Below, piece after piece: positions 16,763 to 26,944 of a stretch of DNA of 64,000 bases. Below the pieces are notes generated by a model. That model was not told the origin of the DNA. It did not search any database and saw only the letters and a list, made by a program, of their open reading frames with translations. Within the stretch, counting starts at the first letter, position 1. Every line of letters begins with the position of its first letter. Origin of the DNA: CALESS01 sp041741455 (GTDB lineage: Bacteria; Chloroflexota; Anaerolineae; Anaerolineales; Anaerolineaceae); NCBI GenBank assembly GCA_041741455.1, contig JBGSJZ010000108.1:124001-188000 (forward strand). Direction: 5' to 3'. Made by a program: the position numbers and the translations under genes.

Positions 16763-18949
16763 ATGGAAGAACCAAGTGTACTGGATTGGGTTAAGGAAAA
16801 ATTAGCCTTCTGGCGCCAACATCGCCCATCTGAACAAACCCAAGTTCAGATGGAGATGGACGAGCTTTTCGAAGATGAACCGGTGGAACCTGTCGTGAAG
16901 GTTGTGGCCAATACTGTTGATGTTGAGCCAAGATTATTGCATTTAGAAAAAACACTAAAAATTCCTTATCGCCTTCCCTGGCGGGCGTACCTGGCTGTCA
17001 TTCTTGGACTGGTTGGGCAACGCATGTTGGCGCCTGAAACGCGCAATCTCGGAGTGGGACTTACTCTTTATGGAGTTGGAGTTGCATTTTTGATCTGGGG
17101 TTTGTTCATCAAAGAATGGCATTTGAATCAACTACCTGAAAACCTGGACGAGGTGTTACCTCACAAATTCAGAAGGGGATTGTTTCTTGTTGCGATGGGG
17201 TTGCTGGTTGTGGCATTTGTTGTATTGGGGGGAAACCAATTTAACTTCATCAATCTGGTTTTATGGTTGTTAGCAATTTTATATGTTGTTTTAACTTTCG
17301 CTGAATTCAAGACATTTGCGAATTTCCGCCAACGCTTTTCTGGGGTTATATCCAGAATACGTTTGCCATGGAAGATTCAGATTGATGGTTTTACTTTTCT
17401 GTTTATACTTGCATTGATCATTAGCATTTTCTTTCGGTTATATCAGCTTAACCAAGTGCCGGCAGAAATGATCAGCGACCATGCTGAAAAACTATTGGAC
17501 ACCGGAGATGTGCTTAATGGGCAATTTTCCATTTTCTTTCCACGAAACACCGGCCGGGAAGCCTTTCAGCTTTACTGGACAGCACTAGTTTCATTGATCT
17601 TTGGAACCGGTCTTACGTTCACTTCCTTAAAAATTGGAACGGCAATAGCAGGTTTATTTACTTTGCCATTTATTTATCTGATAGGGAAAGAAATGGGGAG
17701 CAAGTGGGGTGGATTGGCCGGGATGTTGTTTGGCGGGGTGGCGTACTGGCCGAACGTCATCACCCGGATTGGATTGCGCTTCACGTATTATGCTGCTTTT
17801 ACTGCACCGGCGCTCTATTTTTTCATCAGAGGACTCCGTCGTTCGAATCGAAATGATATGATCTGGGCGGGAATATTCCTTGGAATTGGGCTTCATGGTT
17901 ACACTCCAATGAGGATTGTGCCTTTCCTGATTGTAATCATGGCGATCATTTATGCTCTCTCCAAGATCGATCCAAGCAGATGGTTAAAAACGAGTAAACA
18001 AGTTGGAATTGTGACGCTAGTTTCCGTGGCGGTTGCCTTGCCTTTGCTGCGCTTTGCATCTCAATACCCGGAATTGGTGGCAATGCGGGCCTTCAGCCGC
18101 CTGGGTGATATCAATAATCCACTGCCAGGTTCTGCCATTATGATTTTCTTGCAAAATTTCTGGAAATCATCGACCATGTATTTTTGGTCGAATGGTGATA
18201 TTTGGCCACATTCTCTCCCCAACTATCCAGCATTGGATAGCGTGATGGCAGTTTTTTACATGTTCGGCTGCGTAATTCTCATCGCCCGGTTTATCCGGAA
18301 GCGGATGTGGCAAGATTTATCTTTGCTTATTAGTGTTCCTCTTCTGATGATGCCTTCGATTTTGTCGCTGGCTTACCCGGCTGAAAACCCAAGCTTGAAT
18401 CGAACATCGGCAGCATTCATTCCAGTGGTCTTAATTGCAGGTCTGGCGTTTGAGTCGTTTATACGGGCGATTTATCAACCTCTCAACGGTGCCCGGGGAA
18501 AGTGGCTCTCCATCGCGACTGCCGGGATTTTAATCACAATGATGCTGGGACAAAACTTCAACCTTGTGTTTGATAAGTATGCCCGGCAATATCAGCTGTC
18601 TGCCTGGAATACGAGTGAGATTGGTGGATTGATTCGTCAATTTGCAGATACGGTGGGTAGCCGGGATACGGCCTATGTGGTTGGATACCCATACTGGGTT
18701 GATACCCGATTGGTGGCCTATAATGCTGGATTCCCTGGTAAGGATTTTGCGATCTGGCCAGAACAGTATGACCTGACGCTGGAACAAACAGGAGCAAAGT
18801 TATTTATTCTCTATTCTTTGGATACTGAAGGATTGAGCAAGCTTGCCGCAATGTATCCAATGGGTGCAGCTTCCTACCATCAATCTGTGGTCGAAGGTAA
18901 AGATTTTTATGTGTTTTTTGTCCCTCCGGAGGGAACAGCACAACCTTGA
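16763..18949 (+). CDS. GT-C membrane glycosyltransferase (PMT_2/ArnT-like)
   Basis: A 728-residue polytopic protein. The start at 16763 follows AGGA and lies after the methyltransferase stop; an earlier in-frame codon would overlap that gene. The first ~65 residues are cytoplasmic and acidic (MDELFEDEPVEPVV). Two short TM pairs follow, then a long GT39/ArnT-like region with about ten helices beginning near LFILALIISIFFRLYQLN. The first outer loop has EMISDHAEKLLDTGDV, where the Asp-His replaces the usual acidic pair of this fold. The C-terminal outer domain (about 130 residues) has a mixed alpha/beta look (VGYPYWVDTRLVAYNAG). Such enzymes move a sugar from a polyprenyl-phosphate carrier to an outside acceptor. 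Confidence 0.82.
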   Translation: MEEPSVLDWVKEKLAFWRQHRPSEQTQVQMEMDELFEDEPVEPVVKVVANTVDVEPRLLHLEKTLKIPYRLPWRAYLAVILGLVGQRMLAPETRNLGVGLTLYGVGVAFLIWGLFIKEWHLNQLPENLDEVLPHKFRRGLFLVAMGLLVVAFVVLGGNQFNFINLVLWLLAILYVVLTFAEFKTFANFRQRFSGVISRIRLPWKIQIDGFTFLFILALIISIFFRLYQLNQVPAEMISDHAEKLLDTGDVLNGQFSIFFPRNTGREAFQLYWTALVSLIFGTGLTFTSLKIGTAIAGLFTLPFIYLIGKEMGSKWGGLAGMLFGGVAYWPNVITRIGLRFTYYAAFTAPALYFFIRGLRRSNRNDMIWAGIFLGIGLHGYTPMRIVPFLIVIMAIIYALSKIDPSRWLKTSKQVGIVTLVSVAVALPLLRFASQYPELVAMRAFSRLGDINNPLPGSAIMIFLQNFWKSSTMYFWSNGDIWPHSLPNYPALDSVMAVFYMFGCVILIARFIRKRMWQDLSLLISVPLLMMPSILSLAYPAENPSLNRTSAAFIPVVLIAGLAFESFIRAIYQPLNGARGKWLSIATAGILITMMLGQNFNLVFDKYARQYQLSAWNTSEIGGLIRQFADTVGSRDTAYVVGYPYWVDTRLVAYNAGFPGKDFAIWPEQYDLTLEQTGAKLFILYSLDTEGLSKLAAMYPMGAASYHQSVVEGKDFYVFFVPPEGTAQP

Positions 18950-18969
18950 AATATGCTCTGGAGAAATAG

Positions 18970-21900
18970 ATGACTGAAAATTTTGAGGTAATTGTTAAGA
19001 CCAAGAAAATCTGGCAGTGGCCGGCCTGGCTAACCACTGTAATTCTTATCTTTATCCTGGCAGCTGGAACCGCGTTGCGATTAGTTGGTATGGATTGGGA
19101 CGAAGGTCAGCACTTACATCCGGATGAACGGTTCCTGACGATGGTCATCACTTCCATTCAACCGGAAAAAATTGGCGAATATTTTCATACGGCTATCTCA
19201 ACCTTGAATCCACACAATGTTGGGATGACATTTTATGTGTACGGCACACTGCCTTTGCTTTTCACCAAGTTTATTGCAGAAGCCTTCAATATGACAGGTT
19301 ATGGAGATATTTACATGGTTGGCCGGTATCTTTCGGCATTGATGGATCTGCTGACTGTGGTGTTAGTATTTCTTGCAGCAACCCGTCTGTTTAAGAAAGA
19401 AAAGATCGGCTTGCTGGCTGCGGGATTTGCCGCCTTTTCTGTTTTACCAATCCAACTCTCGCATTATTTTACGGTTGATACATTCAGTAATTTCTTTGCG
19501 TTTTTAGCCATCTATCTGGCAATTGTTGTGATGAGCATGGAAACTGGCTTTCTTGCCACTGAGAAGCAAGGGAAGAGCGATGATTTCCTGAGTTGGATTG
19601 GTGGAGATTGGCGATCCTTAATTCCTTATGCCGGTTTTGGGGTGGCACTTGGGATGGCGGTCGCTTCCAAGGTGAATGCTGGTCTTATCGCCATCCTGTT
19701 GCCACTGGCTGCCTTGGTTTGGTGGAGCCATCTGCCAGAAGATGGTAAGGAGCGTTATTTTTGGGTTATTCTGCGCAACCTGTTCATTGCTGCGCTGATT
19801 TCACTGGTTGTGTTCCGAATATTTCAACCCTATGCTTTTATGGGTCCGGGATTTTTCGGACTGAAAATTAATCCGCAATGGATTGCCAATCTAAAGGAGA
19901 TTGCAACCATCAGTTCCGGGGATGCAGAAGTGCCCTATGCCTGGCAATGGGCGCGTCGGCCGATCACTTTTGCTCTGAACAATATGGTTATCTGGGGTTT
20001 GGGGCTTCCCCTTGGCATCCTGGCTTGGAGTGGATTTGCCTGGATGGGTTGGCGAATTCTCAAGGGTGAATGGCAGAAATATATCCTGCTCTGGTCATGG
20101 ACTGGATTGTATTTTGCCTGGCAAAGCCTGAACTGGGTTCGGGCCATGCGCTACCAGCTTTTGGTTTACCCTACCCTGGCAATCATTGCGGCCTGGTTCA
20201 TTGTAGATCTCTGGAATCGCCGGCCACGAAATGAAAAGCTTAATTGGCTACCAAAGGCATCCTCCATCACCCTGGGAAGCCTGGGGGTGATCCTAACTGC
20301 CCTGTGGGCTTTTGCATTTGTCCAGATTTACACACGTCCAGTCACCCGGATTGAGGCCAGTCAATGGATTTATGCCAACATTCCGGGGCCGATTAACCTG
20401 CAAGTTCAAACAAATGAGGGACTTGAGAATCAGCCGCTTGGATATCATCTGCGTTATTTGTTAACTTCCGAAGATCCAGTAGATTTGGAAGTCACAGTGG
20501 ATGTGGATGGCTACCTGACAGGATTTCAATTTGCTCACATTGTCGATGGATCCAATGATCCATCTTTGCAAGTGGGAACGAAGACTCTGGCGATAGAAGT
20601 TTTTCAAGAAAATGAGACTTCATCCGTCACTAAAGGTTTTCTGACGAGCGATTTTCGTGCGGATGCAAGTGATGAACGCGGCTTGAGCCAAACAGTGAAG
20701 TTTGATACTCCAGTAGCCGTGAGGGCTGGAGAAACTTACCATTTCCAAATTCGCCTGATTGAAAGCAATATGATTTTGAGCCTTTCAGGCACAATGGCAT
20801 TGGAACTATATCAGAATTCGGCCGTCCGGATGCAGTATTTGATGGACGCAGTCGAATTGGTCAGCCCGGGGAAGAATTACCTGGAAGCTTTCATTTCCAA
20901 CAATAGCGGCACTCTGCAGGGAATTTTGCTGAACCAGGTAGTGGATTGGAATGGAAATCCGGATGAGAAAACCCTCAAAGTATCAATCCTTGATCCTGCC
21001 CAGGGTGGAGTCGAAATTGCTTCTGCATTTATAAGCGATGTATTCGATGTGGTTGCAGACCCCCGTGGTGAAAGCCAAACCGTGCAATTCACATCCCCTG
21101 TACAACTTACACAGGCGCAAATTTATTACATTCAAATTGAAATGGTCTCGGGAAATGGACAGATTGGCCTTTCCGGCAGTCGACCGGCACTGGAGACACC
21201 CTGGGATGATCCATTGCCGCTCGGATTGGATGGATACAATCCTTTTGATTATTACTCTGGGATTTATCGCACGGACCTGAACCTTGAAATCTATTGGGAT
21301 GATACTCCAGAAAAAATCAATCGCCTGGTCACTATGCTGGATCAAGCGGATTACCTGTTCCTGACTTCAGGACGACAATGGGGCACATTGCCGCGAGTGC
21401 CTGAACGGTTTCCGATGACAACCGAATATTACCGGGCTTTGCTGGGTTGCCCGGAGGATCAAGATATCGTTTGGTGTTACCGGGTGGCCCAACCAGGGAT
21501 GTTTGAGAGTGAATTGGGGTTTGAACTGGTAGTGGTCTTCCAGTCAGATCCTAACCTGGGTTCGTTCAAGTTTAATTCACAATTTGCCGAAGAAGCGTTT
21601 ACCGTCTATGATGCCCCAAAAGTAATGATTCTCAAGAAAACAACTGCGTATAACCCAGAAAATTTAGCCAATATTCTGAATAGTGTGGATTTAACAAAGA
21701 TTCTCAAAGTGACACCGGGGGGCGCCAGTGAATCCAAAGGAACCTTATTGCTGCCAGAAGATCGCCTGGCAGAACAACAAGCCGGTGGAACCTGGTCAGT
21801 GTTGTTTAATTGGGATTCATTGATCAATCGTTCACCCTGGTTAACGGTTATCTTCTGGTATCTTTTCATTTCGGTACTGGGTTGGGCAATTTTCCCTGTA

Positions 21901-24372
21901 ACTCGCCTGGCGATGGGCGGATTGGCAGACAAGGGATATGGACTAAGCCGGCTGATTGGAATGGTTGTATTTGCCTGGTTGGCCTGGATCACTGGGTCAG
22001 CAGGAATCACGGTTTCGCGAGGATTGCTGTTTGGGGTGGCAGGGATAATTGTATTGTCCGGGATAGTGCTGGGCTGGCTTACTCGCAAGGATTTGTTAAA
22101 TGAATTCAAAGCCAATTGGCGACACTATCTTCGGTTGGAAATTTTAGCTTTGATTTTCTTCCTGATTTTTTTGGCTGTGCGACTAGGCAACCCCGATTTG
22201 TGGCACCCGTATAAAGGTGGGGAGAAACCAATGGATTTCTCTTACTTCAATGCTGTGCTAAAATCGTCAACATTTCCCCCCTATGATCCATGGTTTGCCG
22301 GCGGTTATATTAATTATTATTATTACGGATTTGTGCTGGTTGGAATGCCAGTCAAATTACTAGGGATTATCCCCTCAGTAGCCTATAACCTGATCCTACC
22401 GACTTTATTCAGCTTGCTGGGTATGGGGGCGTTTACGGTTGGATTTAATCTGGTGTTAGGTGCAAATTTCTTTGTTTATGCTAAGCCTGCTGAAGGCAAC
22501 GCCATTGAAGAGTGGAAATCTGGCTGGATTTCTTTCTGGCCGCGCAGACAAAAGAAGCAATTGGACGTCAACGTCGATCCGACACATTCATATGAAAGAA
22601 ATCAACCTTTGGAAAGAAACGCCTGGCTGGGCGGGATAGCTGCCTCTGCCGGTATGGTTTTGTTGGGTAACCTTGGTTCAGTTCGCATGGTCTGGCATGG
22701 TTTGATGCGTCTGGCTGCTCCGGGTGGTGTGATCGATCCATCCACATTTTTCCAACGTGTTGGTTGGACGATTTCCGGTTTATTCAATTACCTGGCAGGA
22801 ACGCCGCTACCATACCCGCCGGGCGATTGGTACTGGATTCCAAGCCGGGTGTACCCTGGCGAACCAATCACGGAATTCCCTTTATTTACTTTCTTTTATG
22901 GGGACCTGCATGCACATATGTTTGCCATCGTGCTGACTGCGTTGGCAATTGCCTGGACCCTTTCCGTTTTATTGAAGAAATGGCAGTGGAAAAAGGGTTG
23001 GCTGGGAGTGTTTGAATTTGTTTTTACGATGGTATTGGGAGGTCTGGTCGTTGGAGCTCTTCGTCCTACAAACACCTGGGATTTTCCAACCTATTTGATC
23101 CTGGCAGGTCTGGTTGTTTTTTACACTGGTTTTCGGTATGGGCAATTGCCAATAAGTGTTCTCCCCAATTTGAATAATAATTTACGGCGCTTGATTGTTT
23201 CCGTAAGTGCAACGGTGCTTTTTGCAGGTCTGGCTTTCCTGCTTTATCAGCCATTTGCGCATTGGTACGGACAAGCTTATACCGCACTGGATATTTATAA
23301 AGGCGATCAATCCGCATTCTGGTCCTATATAACGCATTGGGGATTGTTCCTCTTCATCCTTCTTTCCTGGTTTATCCAAGAATCTGTGAATTGGATGGTC
23401 ACGACGCCGGCATCCCGATTGAAAGTTTTGAAACCCTTTAAGCCACTGATTCAACTTCTTGTTGTGCTGTTCCTGCTAGCGGTAGTTTTCCTGACCTTAC
23501 AGAAAATCTTTATCGGCTGGCTCGCCTTGTCGATGGCTGCCTGGACCTTAATCCTAATGCTGAGACCGGGTCAGCCAGATGCGAAGCGCCTGGCGTTATT
23601 TATGGCGGGGACAGCCTTAACCATCACCCTGGTAGTTGAACTTGTTACCCTGCGGGGTGATTTAGGCAGAATGAATACTGTTTTCAAATTCTACCTGCAG
23701 GCCTGGACAATGTTTGCTGTTAGTTCCGGAGCAGCATTGATCTGGCTTATTCCAGAGATAAACAAATTACAGAAAAAGGCATTGAAAACTGTTTGGATCA
23801 TTGGGCTGGTATTACTCGTCGGAGGAACAGCCTGGTTCCCATTGCTGGCCGGGAATGATAAGGTCAAAGACCGGATGTCCAGTACGGCTCCCCACAACCT
23901 GGATGGAATGACCTATATGGCATATTCCACTTATAATGATCAGGGAATAGAAATGGACTTAAGCCTAGATTATCGGGCCATTCGTTGGATGCAAGAAAAC
24001 GTGAAAGGATCTCCGGTCATTGTTGAAGGAAATACACCAGAATATCGTTGGGGAAGTCGTTTCACAATTTATACCGGTCTACCAGGCGTAGTGGGTTGGA
24101 ATTGGCATCAGCGGCAGCAAAGGGCAGTTCTGGCGGTGGACTGGGTCTGGCCGAGGGTCGATGAGATTAACGCATTCTATAATGGCGTAGACCCGGCTGC
24201 TGCCCAAGTTTTCCTGAAAAAAAATGATGTGAAGTTTATTATCCTGGGACAGCTTGAGCGAGTTTACTATTCCACGGAAGGTCTGGCTAAGTTTGACGCA
24301 TTAAATGGTGTATATTGGAAAGAGGTCTATCGAGAACGAGAGACCGTGATTTATGAGGTCATCGAGCGATGA
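18970..24372 (+). CDS. giant membrane protein: GT39-like N-half, two beta repeats, DUF2298 C-half
   Basis: An 1800-residue protein, very long for any glycosyltransferase. Residues ~18-480 form a GT-C/GT39-like membrane domain; DWDEGQHLHPDERF (residues 42-55) gives the acidic HPDE pair in the first outer loop. Residues 504-612 and 635-742 are two related beta-rich soluble repeats. Residues ~960-1800 form a second polytopic domain of the DUF2298 (Chlor_Arch_YYY) type, with GGEKPMDFSYFNAVLKSS, GGYINYYYYGF, FFYGDLHAHMF (GDLHAH at 1311-1316), TNTWDFPTYL and RMNTVFKFYLQAW. DUF2298 has no proven biochemical role that I know of. A stable ATGA overlap links it to the next gene. No frameshift is seen, so the fusion appears genuine. 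Confidence 0.85.
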   Translation: MTENFEVIVKTKKIWQWPAWLTTVILIFILAAGTALRLVGMDWDEGQHLHPDERFLTMVITSIQPEKIGEYFHTAISTLNPHNVGMTFYVYGTLPLLFTKFIAEAFNMTGYGDIYMVGRYLSALMDLLTVVLVFLAATRLFKKEKIGLLAAGFAAFSVLPIQLSHYFTVDTFSNFFAFLAIYLAIVVMSMETGFLATEKQGKSDDFLSWIGGDWRSLIPYAGFGVALGMAVASKVNAGLIAILLPLAALVWWSHLPEDGKERYFWVILRNLFIAALISLVVFRIFQPYAFMGPGFFGLKINPQWIANLKEIATISSGDAEVPYAWQWARRPITFALNNMVIWGLGLPLGILAWSGFAWMGWRILKGEWQKYILLWSWTGLYFAWQSLNWVRAMRYQLLVYPTLAIIAAWFIVDLWNRRPRNEKLNWLPKASSITLGSLGVILTALWAFAFVQIYTRPVTRIEASQWIYANIPGPINLQVQTNEGLENQPLGYHLRYLLTSEDPVDLEVTVDVDGYLTGFQFAHIVDGSNDPSLQVGTKTLAIEVFQENETSSVTKGFLTSDFRADASDERGLSQTVKFDTPVAVRAGETYHFQIRLIESNMILSLSGTMALELYQNSAVRMQYLMDAVELVSPGKNYLEAFISNNSGTLQGILLNQVVDWNGNPDEKTLKVSILDPAQGGVEIASAFISDVFDVVADPRGESQTVQFTSPVQLTQAQIYYIQIEMVSGNGQIGLSGSRPALETPWDDPLPLGLDGYNPFDYYSGIYRTDLNLEIYWDDTPEKINRLVTMLDQADYLFLTSGRQWGTLPRVPERFPMTTEYYRALLGCPEDQDIVWCYRVAQPGMFESELGFELVVVFQSDPNLGSFKFNSQFAEEAFTVYDAPKVMILKKTTAYNPENLANILNSVDLTKILKVTPGGASESKGTLLLPEDRLAEQQAGGTWSVLFNWDSLINRSPWLTVIFWYLFISVLGWAIFPVTRLAMGGLADKGYGLSRLIGMVVFAWLAWITGSAGITVSRGLLFGVAGIIVLSGIVLGWLTRKDLLNEFKANWRHYLRLEILALIFFLIFLAVRLGNPDLWHPYKGGEKPMDFSYFNAVLKSSTFPPYDPWFAGGYINYYYYGFVLVGMPVKLLGIIPSVAYNLILPTLFSLLGMGAFTVGFNLVLGANFFVYAKPAEGNAIEEWKSGWISFWPRRQKKQLDVNVDPTHSYERNQPLERNAWLGGIAASAGMVLLGNLGSVRMVWHGLMRLAAPGGVIDPSTFFQRVGWTISGLFNYLAGTPLPYPPGDWYWIPSRVYPGEPITEFPLFTFFYGDLHAHMFAIVLTALAIAWTLSVLLKKWQWKKGWLGVFEFVFTMVLGGLVVGALRPTNTWDFPTYLILAGLVVFYTGFRYGQLPISVLPNLNNNLRRLIVSVSATVLFAGLAFLLYQPFAHWYGQAYTALDIYKGDQSAFWSYITHWGLFLFILLSWFIQESVNWMVTTPASRLKVLKPFKPLIQLLVVLFLLAVVFLTLQKIFIGWLALSMAAWTLILMLRPGQPDAKRLALFMAGTALTITLVVELVTLRGDLGRMNTVFKFYLQAWTMFAVSSGAALIWLIPEINKLQKKALKTVWIIGLVLLVGGTAWFPLLAGNDKVKDRMSSTAPHNLDGMTYMAYSTYNDQGIEMDLSLDYRAIRWMQENVKGSPVIVEGNTPEYRWGSRFTIYTGLPGVVGWNWHQRQQRAVLAVDWVWPRVDEINAFYNGVDPAAAQVFLKKNDVKFIILGQLERVYYSTEGLAKFDALNGVYWKEVYRERETVIYEVIER
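20479..21195 (+). repeat. two tandem protein repeats coding for beta-rich modules within the 1800-residue protein
   Basis: Residues 504-612 and 635-742 can be lined up by eye. Shared points are TKTLAIEVFQ with EKTLKVSILD, FLTSDFRADASDERGLSQTV with FISDVFDVVADPRGESQTV, KFDTPV with QFTSPV, and YHFQIRLIESN...LSLSG...ALE with YYIQIEMVSGN...IGLSG...ALE. The pattern of alternating hydrophobic residues suggests two jelly-roll-like modules facing outside. Confidence 0.7.
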
Positions 24373-26897
24373 GTGATTTTATCCTCTGGTATCTGTTGAT
24401 TATGGCCATTGGCTTGCTGGCTTTCCCTTTGGCTTATAGATTGTTGGGTTCCTTACCAGACCGAGGATGGGCTTTAAGCAAACCCCTGGGTTTACTTTTA
24501 TCTGGTTATGTCTTCTGGATTTCAACCACCTTACAGATCAACCAGAACACAACCGGGGGAATCCTGGTTGGATTGTGCGTACTGGGTGGATTGAGCATCT
24601 GGCAAGGATTTACTTCCGGATGGAAAAATATCTGGGAATGGTTCAAAGGACACCGGCGCAACTTGATTGTGACGGAGATCCTATTCCTTTTGGCTTTTGG
24701 TCTGTGGGCCATGGTTCGGGCAGCAGGACCAGAGATAGCATCCACAGAAAAGCCGATGGAAATGGCGTTTATTAACGCCATTTTACGCTCCCGAGGTTTT
24801 CCTCCATCGGATCCCTGGTTGTCTGGATACTCCATTTCGTACTATTATTTTGGTTATGTGCTGGTTTCGATGATCATTCGGCTGGCAGGAACCAGCCCGA
24901 ATATAGGTTTCAACCTGGCGGTGGCCATGTGGTTCGCCCTGGCTGCGGTTGCCAGCTATGGTATTCTGTTCAATCTATCCTATGGTTGGCTAACGAGAAC
25001 AGGCAGAAACGTTAAACACGCTGTTTGGAATGGTTTCCTTGCCCCGTTTCTTCTGCTAATTGTTTCCAACATGGAAGGGATTTTTGAGATCCTGCATGCA
25101 CGCGGTGTATTTTGGAAACTCGAAATGAATGGGAATGGAACCTCAGCTTTTTGGAAATGGCTTGGATTACTGGAACTAGTGGATCCACCAACCTTGCCAT
25201 TAGGATGGTTGCCAGAGCGGGTGGGTGGCATCTGGTGGTGGCGTGCTTCACGAGTGGTTACGGATACTAACCTGGCCGGAGTGGTCACCGAGAATATTGA
25301 TGAGTTCCCGTTCTTTTCTTTCTTCCTCGGTGATCTTCACCCTCACGTTCTCGCAATGCCTTTTGCTTTGCTTGCGATTGGGATTATTTTAAATTTCTAT
25401 CTGAGCAAAGGCAATGGCATGCTTTCCGGTCGGAAAGTTGGTGATTGGTTACGCCAACCGAGGTTTTGGTTTGGCAGCCTGATTATTGGCGCTTTGGGGT
25501 TCTTGAATACCTGGGATTTTCCCATGTACGTTGGGCTGGCAGCTGCAACCTATGTCGTTTTGAATTACCAACAAGCAGGCTGGGGTGTTGACCGAATCGT
25601 GGATTTTCTCAAGTCTGCACTTAGTTTGGGGATTACAGGCTTTCTGTTCTATTTACCTTTTTACCTTGCGTTTCGCTCACAGGCCGGTGGCGTATTACCA
25701 AGTTTGAGCCTGTTCAGCCGGGGAATTTATTTTTGGATCATGTTTGGGGGGCTGCTTATTCCAATTTTTGGATGGCTCATCTGGTACTGGTCAAGTCGAA
25801 CATCACGAGAGAACCGGCGGCATGGGTTGGTGGGTGCGACAATAATCCTGGTCGGAATGTTTCTCCTATCGTACCTTTTTGGAATTGGAGTGATGGCAGC
25901 ACCTTCATGGATTCAAAGCAACAATATCCAGGCTACTTCTGCTTTTGCTGCAACCGCTCAAAAGTTACTGGATAATGCCGGACGGTTTTTTAATTTGCAT
26001 GGGAGTACAGATCCACAGCTCTTAATTTTTGGCAGTATCGCAGAACGAATAAAACATCCAGGCACATGGATTACATTATTTGGTTTGCTATTCTTGACCT
26101 GGGGTTTGCTTGCCAATAAAAACAAGTTGACTACAGAGGATTTCCTTACGGAAAAACCTCTTAACGAGGATCAACGAGAGGAAACCTTTGCTTTGTTGCT
26201 GGTATTGCTGGGGATTGGCTTGACTTTGGTGCCAGAATTCTTCTACTTGCTGGATCAATTCGGATACCGGATGAACACAATCTTCAAGTTTTATTATCAA
26301 AGCTGGTTAATGTGGAGCCTCGCAGCAAGTTTTGCCCTGGTTTTGATGTGGAATCAACGAGGACGGTTTGTATTTTTACTGTATAAAGTTTTATCCATTC
26401 TTGTTATTGCGATTGGATTTATTTATCCTGTTGCAGCCTTGTCGGAACGGTTTGACCGACCAATGAAGGATTGGACCCTGGATGGGTTAAGCTCAATGAG
26501 AGTCTATAACCCGGATGAAGTATTGGCAATCGAATGGTTGCGCACGGCAGATGAAGGAGTGGTGGCCGAAGCAATTGGGGGGCAATATTCCAACTTTGCG
26601 CGGATTGCCACACATACAGGGCTGCCTACTGTGCTGGGCTGGCCGGGTCACGAATCCCAATGGGGGCGAACAGGTGACCAACTTGGATCACGCGCCAATG
26701 ATATTGAATGGTTGTATGGATCCAGGAGTTGGGAGGAAGCCAAGTCGATCCTTGACCAATACCAAATTCGTTATGTATATATTGGTGATCTGGAGCGATC
26801 ACAGTATCAAGTTGAAGAGACAAAATTTATGGGTGTACTGCGTGTAGCCTTTCAGTCTGGTAGAGTTGTGATTTATGAATATAACTCATTAAAATAA
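24369..26897 (+). CDS. DUF2298 (Chlor_Arch_YYY-type) polytopic membrane protein
   Basis: An 842-residue protein with many TM helices that is a paralogue of the C-terminal half of the preceding 1800-residue protein. Matching positions include TEKPMEMAFINAILRSRGFP, GYSISYYYFGYVLV, FFLGDLHPHVLAMP (GDLHPH at 321-326), FLNTWDFPMYVGLA, RMNTIFKFYYQSW and, near the end, THTGLPTVLGWPGHESQWGR. The conserved Asp/His of GDLHxH facing the outer side is a candidate catalytic site. The family is frequent in Chloroflexi and some archaea and is grouped with membrane glycosyltransferases, but its reaction is not established. It begins inside the stop codon of the preceding gene (ATGA), which argues for coordinated production. 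Confidence 0.85.
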   Translation: MSDFILWYLLIMAIGLLAFPLAYRLLGSLPDRGWALSKPLGLLLSGYVFWISTTLQINQNTTGGILVGLCVLGGLSIWQGFTSGWKNIWEWFKGHRRNLIVTEILFLLAFGLWAMVRAAGPEIASTEKPMEMAFINAILRSRGFPPSDPWLSGYSISYYYFGYVLVSMIIRLAGTSPNIGFNLAVAMWFALAAVASYGILFNLSYGWLTRTGRNVKHAVWNGFLAPFLLLIVSNMEGIFEILHARGVFWKLEMNGNGTSAFWKWLGLLELVDPPTLPLGWLPERVGGIWWWRASRVVTDTNLAGVVTENIDEFPFFSFFLGDLHPHVLAMPFALLAIGIILNFYLSKGNGMLSGRKVGDWLRQPRFWFGSLIIGALGFLNTWDFPMYVGLAAATYVVLNYQQAGWGVDRIVDFLKSALSLGITGFLFYLPFYLAFRSQAGGVLPSLSLFSRGIYFWIMFGGLLIPIFGWLIWYWSSRTSRENRRHGLVGATIILVGMFLLSYLFGIGVMAAPSWIQSNNIQATSAFAATAQKLLDNAGRFFNLHGSTDPQLLIFGSIAERIKHPGTWITLFGLLFLTWGLLANKNKLTTEDFLTEKPLNEDQREETFALLLVLLGIGLTLVPEFFYLLDQFGYRMNTIFKFYYQSWLMWSLAASFALVLMWNQRGRFVFLLYKVLSILVIAIGFIYPVAALSERFDRPMKDWTLDGLSSMRVYNPDEVLAIEWLRTADEGVVAEAIGGQYSNFARIATHTGLPTVLGWPGHESQWGRTGDQLGSRANDIEWLYGSRSWEEAKSILDQYQIRYVYIGDLERSQYQVEETKFMGVLRVAFQSGRVVIYEYNSLK

Positions 26898-26944
26898 TTC
26901 AAGAACGTGAACTACGGTTTTAATAATTTTTATGGAGCAGAACC

